A DNA stretch of 64,000 bases from Mactra quadrangularis. Taxonomy: Eukaryota; Mollusca; Bivalvia; Venerida; Mactridae. The stretch spans positions 28,360,011 to 28,424,010 of the forward strand of contig CM046297.1 of assembly GCA_025267735.1 (NCBI GenBank), given 5' to 3'. Numbering within the stretch: position 1 is the stretch's first letter; every line of letters begins with the position of its first letter. Below are positions 1 through 9,135 of this stretch, piece after piece. Position numbers and translations under genes: made by a program. Under the pieces are notes generated by a model. That model searched no databases. It was not told where the DNA came from and saw nothing but the letters and a program-made list of their open reading frames with translations.

Positions 1-1101
1 TGACGTTCTCTTTAAGTTTTATCGGGAGTGATATCGTCAAGTTTAATGAAATCATGTACAAAGAGATTTAAAAACTGAACTTAAACCGCCAAAAACACGC
101 AGTATGTAAATTTCAGTCACGAACATGTCAGTAACGGACACTTCAAATTAGAAGCTTTTACTTGATTATCCTTCAGTAATTTCAAAACAATATAAAATAA
201 ACATGTTCTTTTGAGATAATACGCAGCATTACTCATTTCAAGGTAAGTTAATGTCTTTCTAATAGTATGGTATTTTAGAAACTTAGGGTAACGAACATGT
301 CAATTAAAAGTCAATTTAGGGTGAGTAATAACTTTAAACTTGTATATTGTCTGTAATACTTAAATTCTTAATAAGAATTGAAGCATTATGTAATATTATA
401 AGACTAACGTCTATGAAAATAACCAAACCGATACAATTTGATGTGTTATTCTTTGAAATGCTGCCATGTAAAAAAATAGTAACGTACATTTCCGGAAAAT
501 TTGATTTCTAAAAACCAGACTTTCAATGAGGTTGAAAGTCAATTAACAATCGAAAGTTGTTGGGAAATATATTTCGCCTATGACTATAAGCTTTCAGTTA
601 CTAAATAACCTTTACAAAATTGAACTAAATTGCTTTGTTTAATTTCTACGCATGTTTAAAGACACAGCGTATTGATCGGCGACAGTAACGAACATGTCAA
701 AAATCAACTTTATTCATTGAAATTTTTGCAAATTTGATGAGATAATACTTTTTATAAACCATGCTGTTGAAGGTCTACTGCTATAGCATATTTTAGGTTG
801 ATTATCCAAACTTTATATTGTAAGGGACAGAGAGAATAGACCGGCGACACCACTTGCACACGCTTATTGAAAATGAATGTATACGTATCTAACAAAAAAA
901 TCATAGAATACAAATTCATGATGGACAAATGACATTTGAGCAAAATCTGTATAGCACTACAACTTTACGCCATCAATGACGTCATTAGTTAACTTTCAAA
1001 TTTAACGTACATGCCGGATACGGAAATAATCATATAGCGCCATCTACTTCCGTCTACATCGGAAGTTCTAATGTTTATTTAAATGTTTGTTATATTTTCA
1101 G
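1..1101. other. Non-coding DNA upstream of first visible innexin exon
   Basis: No convincing coding exon is visible. Because the first innexin exon in the window opens with an AG acceptor and a partial codon, this stretch is probably intron. A 12-base motif, ACGAACATGTCA or close to it, recurs near 119, 291 and 688, with weaker relatives near 480 and 1003. A TGACGTCA palindrome lies near 976. The 63-codon minus-strand ORF at 752-943 has no recognisable content and is taken as chance. Confidence 0.6.
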
Positions 1102-1315
1102 GTTAGATAAAGTTCTAGGATCAGTAGGAAGTTATGCTGGGCTTGGAAAGTTAAGAAATGATGATGATTTCATAGATAGATTGAGTCATCATTACACAAC
1201 AATGTTACTGGTGATATTTACTATAGTTGTCAGTACCAAACAATATGTGGGTGACGCAATACAATGTTGGTGTCCGGCACAATTTACGGAAGCGCATGTT
1301 AATTATGCGAATCAG
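1102..1315 (+). CDS. Innexin exon: N-terminus, TM1, first half of extracellular loop 1
   Basis: The acceptor is TTTTCAG before 1102 and the donor is CAG|GTAAAA after 1315. It encodes 71 full codons after one completing base, starting LDKVLGSVGSYAGLGKL and ending VNYANQ. It covers the amphipathic N-terminus, first membrane span and first loop cysteines. It ends in phase 0 and joins cleanly to 2315. Confidence 0.9.
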
Positions 1316-4277
1316 GTAAAAAAAAACTTTTGTCCGTATATCATCTATCGTACTTCTTAAACCACGATATTCCTAAATATTTCATAATTTTAGTACATTC
1401 TCTTTAGACAAACAACTCTTTCTGGTCAAAAATATTTCACGAATTTCAGGAAATGTTACAGCAAAGTTTGTTTATGTTATTTAGATAGTCAGCCTCTAAA
1501 AAGCCCTTGTAGACACCATTTTGGGAAATATAACTGAATGGAATGTATAATTTAAGGTTGAAAAAGCTGCATACAGATGATATTGCAATTTGTTATTATA
1601 AAACACTTACTATGAAATTAAAATCGACATGAACATATTAACAGACGTTTTATCCATGAAAGAGACTTCAAATCGAATGAATTATAATTGATTCTATTCA
1701 TAGGCATGTTTGATTCTATTTATAGACATGTTTGATTCTATTTATAGATATGTTTGATTCTATTTATGAATATGTTAGGTTCTATGAATAGATATGTTTG
1801 ATTCTATTTATAAATATGTTTAATTCTATTTATAAATATGTTTGATTCTATTTATAAATATGTTTGATTCTATGTATAAATATGTTTGATCCTTTTTATA
1901 ATTGTGTTTCATTCTATTTATAAATATGTTTCATTCTATTTATAAATACGTTTGATTCTATTTATAAATATGTTTCATTTTATTTATGAATATGTTTGAT
2001 TCTATCTATGAATATGTTTCATTCTATCTATGAATATGTTTGATTCTATCTATGAATATGTTTGATTCTATCTATGAATATGTTTCATTCTATCTTTAGA
2101 TATGTTTGATTCTATTTATGAATATGTTTGATTATGTTTATGAATATGTTTGATTCTATTTATAAGTATGTTTGGTTCTATTTACGATATTTTTTATTCT
2201 AATGATAGATATGTTAAACTTTTTTATAGATACGTTTGATTCTATTCATAGAAACTTTGTTTCTATTTCAGGACATGTTCGATTTTTAATATATATGTTT
2301 GGTTCTATTTATAGATATGCTGGGTATCTAATACATATCATGTTCCTATGGAGAATGTAATACCAACCAATCCAGATCAAAGACAAGAGACAATGTTAAC
2401 ATACTATCAATGGGTTCCATTTATTCTATTATTTATGGGAATATTATTTAAACTACCACGTGTACTATGGAAAGCCATGACGTTCTCATCTGCCATCAGT
2501 CTTGATAAGGTATAGTACAATATTTTCTTTATTTTAAACGTATACATTAACTATGAAAAGCCATGTCGTTCTCATCTGCTATCAGTCTTGACAAGGTACA
2601 GTACATATATTTTTTTTATTTTCAAACAGGGAACTATGGAAAGCCGTGACTATCACATCTGCTAATAGTCTCTATAAGGTACATTGTAATTATGTTCTTT
2701 AATTCGTTTTTACCCTTCAAACTGTGGAAAGCCATGGCATTCTCCTCTGCAATCAGTCTTGACACGGTTAAGTGCAATTTTTTAAACAAATACATGTATT
2801 ATGGAAAGCCGCGACATTCACATTTGCTAATAGTCTCGATAAGGTACAGTATAAATATGTTCTTTTATTCGTTTATGTACCCTCCATGTTATGGAAAGCC
2901 GCTAAGATCTCATTTTCTATCATCCATGATATTGTATAGTGCATTTTTTAAATGTATACTTTGGAAAGTCATGACGTTCTTATCTGCTATCAATCTTTAC
3001 AAAGAAAAGAGTGATTATCTTATATTATTGTGTACTATTTTTTATATTTCATTGTTTACATTAGTGCGGAAGGCACACCATGTTCTTATTTTATTCAATC
3101 ATTTAGTGAATTGATTATCTTCTATTTTGGGTTCTTGTTAACTTATGCATTGACCAGAGCAGTTGAATATTTCAAAAATGTTTCTTAACCTTTCTACTCA
3201 CAAAATTGATACGCAAATAAAATTACAAGACAGAAACAATGTTTTTTCACAACTGGGTTGGTCTCTTAAATTGGTGAACATTTTAATAGTAATAAAGTTG
3301 CCTTACACTTAAAGGCCAGGGTGTTGCATTGCCAATAAATTTAAAATTGAAATTGCTTCCCTTACTTGAAAATTTGAAGTGGTTTTCAAGTACCACCATG
3401 ATAATATAATAATAAACGTGCCGAAGTATTAGCAAATTTTAACTTTATGTATTTTTGTTCTTGTTTTTTTTTTCAGGTTGTGAGTCTGATATACGCCTTA
3501 CAGTTAGCTCCAAAAGCTGAAAGGGATGAAAAACTTGCTGAAGTAACAGAGTACCTAGACACGTGGTTGATTTCATCAGAACAATATCGGGAAGTGTGTT
3601 GTCTCCCCTTAAAACAGAAAGTATCACAATATTCATGTTTTGTTTGTGGAAGACGATATGGAAATTTCTACTTAACGGCAGCAATTGTTGTGAAATTCCT
3701 TTATTTTATGAACGCTTTTCTCCAATACTTTGCCTTAAATGCTTTCCTTGGGGATGATTTTGCAGCTTGGGGTTTTGAGATTTTAACTGGACTCGCAGAT
3801 GATAACCCTGACTTCATGAAATTATCACCAAGGTTTCCACGTGTAACATTATGTGACTTCCAAATTCGTCAGATGAACAATGTCCAACGATGGACGGTTC
3901 AATGTGTCTTGCCAATCAACTTGTTTAATTCCAAAATATTTCTGTTTATTTGGTTTTGGTTAGTGTTTTTATGCATCACCAGTTTGATGACGTTGTGCGC
4001 AACTTTTTACGCAACTTTGTTTCCGGCAAGGAGAGTTGATTTCATTCGTAAATATTTGACCTTGAGAAGGGTTGTGCCTTTCAGGGGTGAAGGTGAAAGA
4101 CGCTTAATTCGCCGTTTTGTGATGTCATACCTTCGATTCGATGGTTTCTATGTGCTTAGAGTAGCGGCCCACAATGCAACGGATATTCTCACTGCGCAGG
4201 TCATAGAAAATCTTTACCGGAAGTTCAAACAACGACGCGTTGAATCTAAGGACTTAAATGGCGGGGAATATGTGTGA
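1102..4277 (+). CDS. Innexin gap-junction/hemichannel protein (5' partial, 3 coding exons)
   Basis: The gene encodes an innexin, the four-pass membrane protein that forms invertebrate gap junctions and hemichannels. Exons are 1102-1315, 2315-2509 and 3477-4277. After one base that completes an upstream codon, the exons join in phase to give about 402 residues. Family marks in order are an N-terminal segment NDDDFIDRL, a first membrane span (MLLVIFTIVVS), a first extracellular loop with Cys residues around QCWCP and ICWVSNTY, the YYQWVPF signature opening the second span, a third span near 3690, a second loop with FPRVTLCDFQIRQ, NNVQRWTVQCVLPINLFN, then a fourth span and a cytoplasmic tail ending at a TGA. 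Only the start Met and perhaps a few residues are missing. The first base of exon 1102 is a codon third base, so a preceding exon ending in AT would give a split ATG; that is inference. Family assignment is certain, the paralogue is not. Confidence 0.95.
1688..2314 (+). repeat. 22-bp minisatellite ending in the innexin 3' splice site
   Basis: Nearly the whole second half of the intron is a tandem array of about 28 units of the form GATTCTATTTATARATATGTTT. Several units carry TATAG followed by ATATG, the same string as the real acceptor at 2311-2319 (TATAG|ATATG). The last unit therefore supplies the functional splice acceptor and overlaps the first bases of the exon. Confidence 0.9.
2315..2509 (+). 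CDS. Innexin exon: end of loop 1, TM2
   Basis: The exon is 195 bp, 65 codons, phase 0 at both ends. It starts ICWVSNTYHVP, where the Cys is the conserved loop cysteine. It includes YYQWVPFILL, the innexin signature, and ends LWKAMTFSSAISLDK before GTATAG. The acceptor lies in the last unit of a minisatellite. The donor end is the founder of the degenerate array that follows it. Confidence 0.92.
2551..3010 (+). repeat. Degenerate tandem copies of the innexin exon end and splice donor
   Basis: Six copies of the last 45 bp of exon 2315-2509 plus the beginning of the intron begin near 2551, 2634, 2722, 2808, 2889 and 2959, with spacing about 70-88 bp. In the exon frame the copies read LWKAVTITSANSLYK, LWKAMAFSSAISLDT, LWKAATFTFANSLDK and similar. 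One copy has an early stop, and two (near 2889 and 2959) lack the donor GT. Several retain AAG|GTAC. The 140-codon ORF at 2692-3114 is a by-product of this array. Confidence 0.9.
3477..4277 (+). CDS. Innexin last exon: cytoplasmic loop, TM3, loop 2, TM4, C-tail
   Basis: The acceptor follows a long T tract (TTTTTTTTTCAG). The exon reads VVSLIYALQLAPKAERDEK and gives 266 codons ending at the TGA 4275-4277. It contains the strongest innexin signature of the gene (RFPRVTLCDFQIRQ, then RWTVQCVLPINLFN) and a basic tail with RRVVPFRGEGERRLIRR. The upstream ATG at 3447 lies within the intron and should not be used as a start. Confidence 0.95.
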   Translation, partial: VVSLIYALQLAPKAERDEKLAEVTEYLDTWLISSEQYREVCCLPLKQKVSQYSCFVCGRRYGNFYLTAAIVVKFLYFMNAFLQYFALNAFLGDDFAAWGFEILTGLADDNPDFMKLSPRFPRVTLCDFQIRQMNNVQRWTVQCVLPINLFNSKIFLFIWFWLVFLCITSLMTLCATFYATLFPARRVDFIRKYLTLRRVVPFRGEGERRLIRRFVMSYLRFDGFYVLRVAAHNATDILTAQVIENLYRKFKQRRVESKDLNGGEYV

Positions 4278-5311
4278 TAGGACATCATCATTCGTGGATT
4301 ATATTTTTTCTTACAGATAATTAGCATTAAACAATTAACAGATTTCACAAACACTGTTTTGCCAAAATCAAACAAAATGCTAGATTTTTTTAACAATACA
4401 TTTGTTCCAAGCATCATAACATTTTGTAATTTCTTTTTTTTCAAACCAGAGCATCCGTCAGTCAAATGCATATAACTATTCATTTTTTTTCATCAACAAA
4501 TCGCACAAAATATTTCGTCAAATGTCATATCTCTCGTTTATATTCATTTTTAATCAAATAGTTTCATTTTCATAATTGTACGTACATTTTGATTTTCATC
4601 GCTGTCATTCGCTGACGTCATCATTTAATCTACGTCATCTTATCGATAATCTTTGCATGCATATGTTAAGAAAGCGAATACCTACCTTATGTGTACCAAG
4701 GTTTTACCTTCTAGTTTTCCCTTTGTCGGTGGTATGTCATTACTAGTTAACATACCATAATATGGTGATAGTATTAGAATTACCATGTACAATAAGATAA
4801 AAGAAAAAAATGTACAAAGCATCAAAGAGCTCAAAAATTTAGAACATGAACGTACTGGTTTAGCCTGTGCACATATTAACTCAGAATTTAATTGTTAAAT
4901 GCTTTATAAAAATATTTCATTAGAAATACAATGTCTCAGACGTCGTATTTCTGTGTAGTGTAGACGTTTCTATGGAATCCATTTCTTCACCTTGTAACAT
5001 GATGTCTGACATATATGTATTTGCGTACCCAATCTCCGACTCGGAGGTAATCCGAATGGTAAAGGTTGTAACAAACAAACGGTGTTCGTTTTAGAACTAT
5101 TTGTATTTATTTATCATTGTTTCCATCGGCGGTTATCCCACGATACATTACTCCGCTATGCAGCATTATGTACCGTGTGCCATTTGGTTAGGAAAATCTC
5201 GTAATCATAAATAATTAATGAGGCAATGTCATTGGTTCCGCAAGGAAACCACTGCGGAAAACTAGCTAATGAAACTGCGTTTTATATCAAAGATTTGGTT
5301 TACACTTCAAA
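4278..5311. other. Innexin 3' flank, no gene seen
   Basis: This stretch is presumably innexin 3' UTR followed by spacer. No AATAAA was found in the first kilobase, so the transcript end is uncertain. TGACGTCA lies near 4613 with a second CGTCATC near 4634. No coding signal was seen on either strand. Confidence 0.5.
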
Positions 5312-5399
5312 ATGGCGGACACAATGAGTGATTTTTCTACAGCGGACGAAGAAAATCTCAGTATGACGTCATTATTTTTGAAAAGTATTTAATTTTAAC

Positions 5400-5546
5400 A
5401 TGCGATTTCATTGGAAGAAGATTGGCCTCCCCTGCCTCGTGCATATTCATGAAAACGAGATTTTGCCAGTCAAATTGCCCATGGTACTTATGGAGTGTAA
5501 CGGAAGAAAGTACCGTGGTAGCCGACGATACATTGTTCCATGTTAA
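5400..5546 (+). CDS. Possible small gene, 48-codon ORF (unrecognised)
   Basis: An ORF of 48 codons begins MRFHWKKIGLPCLVHIHENE and ends GRKYRGSRRYIVPC before TAA. About 90 bp upstream a shorter ORF, MADTMSDFSTADEENLS and so on, starts in a good context (AAAATGGCGG, 5312) and ends before this one. A TGACGTCA box lies inside it and AATAAA is at 5751-5756. The layout could be a short mRNA with an upstream ORF, or two exons of one small protein, but no clear intron signal was found. The composition looks more like protein than the flanks, but I do not recognise the family. It could also be a piece of a mobile element. Confidence 0.3.
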   Translation: MRFHWKKIGLPCLVHIHENEILPVKLPMVLMECNGRKYRGSRRYIVPC

Positions 5547-5869
5547 AGATGTTCATATTTTAGCGTTCATTATTTTCATATTTAATCATGTTATAGTTTA
5601 TTTCCCTGATAAATCATATATAATATATAAAATAGATCTTCCATGTTTACCTCAAGGTGTTCCCTGTTTTCATGATTTTGTTGATTTTAGACCCTTTCTT
5701 TATACATGTATTTGATAATTTCTTTAAACTTTGTTCATTTTTTATACAAAAATAAAGTTACTAATATATGTACTTTTACGGTACACATGTGTTTTGTTTT
5801 GTATTCTATCTTTCGTTTATTGGGTTTAACGATGTGTCAACATAAATTATGGTCATTTTAAGGAGACCA

Positions 5870-6065
5870 GCTCTCCTAACCTGGATTTACTTGACCTTTG
5901 TCTAAATCCAGAACTCACATATCCTTCCACAAAGCCGATAACTTCTCGATATACCTTATTGATTTAGACAACGACATTATCGTCGATTTTTTATGAAGGG
6001 GTATAACCAGTCTGTATGAGGCTTGACCTAAAGCACCTTCGGGATACTAGATTCGAAATTCCGCG
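5870..6065 (-). mobile_element. tRNA-headed SINE, family 1 (reverse, decayed)
   Basis: On the minus strand it matches the body of the SINE at 26557-26850: a match to the Met-like AATTT segment, the CTCCATTGATT region, then GTGGAAGG and the CCAGG block. It is diverged and lacks a clear tRNA head. Confidence 0.6.
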
Positions 6066-9000
6066 TGTAGCCTATTTCATCACGCACCCGGAATTATTCT
6101 ATATCGTTGGACCTGAAATTGTGATTGATAATAATTCAATTCTCTAATTCATAATTATAGAAATAAACACGTTTAAAGATAATTTGAACGATACACCTAT
6201 CTAAAGAGATTCTAGAGATTCCTAAATAGAATCCAAACATTACAGGAACATCGTTATTTATCTAAAGACATGTTACAGAATTTATAAACATTTCTAATAA
6301 AAAGTAATGGATAAAAAAATCCGAACAATTCGCAATAAAACAAGTACAAAACGATAAAAGAAATAATCTTCTCATAGAGATGTTCTGCAGTTATATTCTA
6401 CTATAAGAATCATCATAATAGACGGTCTTTATAAAAAAAGTGGTCGTAATGTGGCGACAATTAAGTTCTCATGACTTTAAATTTTCCTTGAATTAGTGTA
6501 CGTTTATGTCAATGTATAGTGTACTCTCAGTAAGCTAAAATCATATAGTTTTGCCATTCAAATTAGTGCCTTTCACAATAATAAGCGGATATCACAGTGG
6601 ATCACAAATACATTAGTATACAATGTTAGTCAATCCCCTTTTTTGCGACAACACAGGTTTTGATATTTTCACCAATCAGGTCAGCGATAATAATTTATTT
6701 GAAATATACTTTTAAGTATTTGCGCACAATATATTGCCGCATACATTCATTCATTCTCGTTCCCAGAGTCTAGTAGGATTCTCAATACGTTAGTATCAGG
6801 CACGTAGGAAGCATTTTCAGATTGGGGGGGGGGGGGCTAATTTATTCAGATTTATTTTAAGGAAAAGAAAACAGTACTTAATGTTACAGTACTTATGTTT
6901 AAGTTTAATTTTACACTGCATTTGAGCATCTTGTTCCATAAAAAGTGTTTGTAATATTGATTTTGCCGTATAAATTCGTTACATTTTTACATATATAATC
7001 ATTAACACTATGTACAATGTACTACCCTTTAAAAGTTCTTATACACATTTACAATTTACATTGTACACAATGGAGTAATAAAAAAGTTGCAAAAGCAAAT
7101 AAAGGGTATTTAAATTTTGCTTTTGAGATCAGTACACATTTCTTCGATGTGAAATTATAAAATATCTCAAAATTGATGTTGGTTCATTGAGGTACACCTT
7201 GAAGCTGGTTGATAACTTTTGCTGCAATTCGAAAATGAAATTTACTCATAGAAATTTTGTTTCCGTGGCATGAATAATGAATTAGAAAAAACAATGATAC
7301 AATAATTAAATGCAGTTTATAACTTGGCATTTGTAGCAATTCAATTCTTTGTACTGTGAAGGAACTTTCAGAGGGCAGTGTATATATTTTTTAATTACAA
7401 ATGTATTTATTACTCCTTTTTAACAACATAATGGTATACAATACTTCATGCTAGTTCTTTTGCATGGATTAGATTTATATAACAGCATTCTGTTGCATAA
7501 TAATGAGTGAAAAACTTTCAGTGGGAGTGAGTTATTATCTCCCTTTGACATGGAAAACCGTACAATCATTAATTGTCATATATAATAATATTTAAGGTAT
7601 ACTCGTACAATCCCTAATGCCACTCTCAATCAAAAACCGACCTCCAAAAGTACGGTACATGCTAATAGAAATAGGATATTTTTAATGCATCACAACAGAG
7701 GGCAGTGTATATAATAACATTAAATATTTGAGATAAATTCTGCTGCTTATTCTTACTTGCTATCACAAAATTGGAAGCTACTTTTGATATGTTGACAGAG
7801 GTAAAAAAAATATACTATCATAAATAAATGTAACAAGGAAAATATATAATATCAAGATCTATACTTTATTAACTTCTATTTTTATAGTTACAAAATCATT
7901 GATAAATGAAGAGTCTCGTATCATGAGAGTTCTGAATAATAATTGAAAAGATACTAGGACTCAGTTATAATTATCTAATAGAATTATTAATACCTGATTG
8001 TGAGTTCATTCAAATAGTATTTAAAAACCAGCACATCAAAATTAAGGTTGAATGCGTTGTAAGCTACTGGCTTTGCATAAACGTTTTCTGAGATTTGTTT
8101 TCATGCAAACACAGGGCTTTGTCAAGGGGTTTTGGGAAAAAGGCCCCTGCCCAAATTGGAAATTTTTAAGGCTGTAAATAGTGTGATTTGGGCAAAAAAT
8201 ATCGACAAATCAACCCAATTTGGTAGTTTCATTATTAATTTTTCTGCATTAAATCTTTATATGCTTTGCTTTGGTGTCTCTTAAAGTGTTGCAGTGCTCT
8301 TAAAGAGTTTGTTCTGTCAGTTCAGTAAGGCATTCAATGCAAAATCTCATGTATTAAAATTTATCATTTTTACATGAAATCTTGTGGTTTCTTTTTTAAA
8401 GGCAAAAGACATCCTATTCAAAGGGAATTATTTAACAAGATTGGGATTTTTTTTCTTGAAATTGGGAAAAATTGTCATTATTTGGCATTGGGAATGGGGC
8501 CCATATTCGGCCCCGTGAGATAGGCTGAAAAAGTCCTAAAACAATTGTAATATCTGTAGATTTTGAATGATTCTATCAAGTCAGACAACTTCTTGTTATA
8601 TTTTATTGATGTGCCAGTGGTGCATACTACTGGTGATATCCCGGTGATTTAAATACTCGATATTTGTTTGATAATCCCAGTATACAATTATATGAGGATG
8701 AATATTAAATAGTTCATGGATAGTGGTTACAGCAGTACTTAGGTGAGTATTTAAATCAGTGGATTTGTTTTAATCTGTATTATTATTATTATTTAACAAT
8801 TTTTAAAGTTAAAACTCCATTTCGTTGTCCACTTTGCTTACGAAATTGAAAAGAATAGACGAATCTTTATTTTGAGTCGGAAATCAAAATTCGTTTGTTA
8901 ATTTGTAGGACTTCGGTATTATTTCCTTCTAAATAAAATATTTTCAAAATCTGTATTGCTATTTGTGTAGTTTATTATATTTTTTTTACTATCAATAACT

Positions 9001-9120
9001 AAATTTGCATGATAGTCGTTATAAAATAGTGTTTAATCATCATTTCGCTAATTTCTGCTGTATTTCGTGTTTTAGTCAAAAGTCGGTAATTGCTAAAAAC
9101 CAATATTTCGGAAAACAAAG
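6066..9120. other. Intergenic DNA between innexin and hnRNP genes
   Basis: No exon was recognised. It holds a 13-G run near 6826, two short GAGGGCAGTGTATATA repeats near 7371 and 7689, a repeat-like block at 8100-8525 with GC-rich ends, and a decayed inverted-repeat element at 8598-8780. The last 100 bp include CCAAT near 9100 and lead into the hnRNP start codon, so the hnRNP promoter and 5' UTR should lie here. Confidence 0.5.
8598..8780. mobile_element. Decayed inverted-repeat element (relative of 38335-38700)
   Basis: The left end, TATTTTATTGATGTGCCAGT followed by a GGTGCATAC block and TGATTTAAATACTC, matches the left end of the element at 38335. A GAGTATTTAAATCAG block at the right is its inverted counterpart. 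The copy is diverged. Confidence 0.5.
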
Positions 9121-9135
9121 ATGGCTGACACAGAG
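9121..9135 (+). CDS. hnRNP exon 1 (start codon, MADTE)
   Basis: AAAGATGGCTGACACAGAG is followed by GTAATT. Only five codons lie here. A G at +4 and A at -3 make a good start context, and the phase 0 end fits exon 2. The exon is far upstream of the rest, so it could be replaced by another first exon, but no better start was seen in frame. Confidence 0.75.

Noticed and set aside
2692..3114. 140-codon ORF in the innexin intron
   Set aside because: It is made of degenerate copies of an exon end; no acceptor and no family match beyond those copies.
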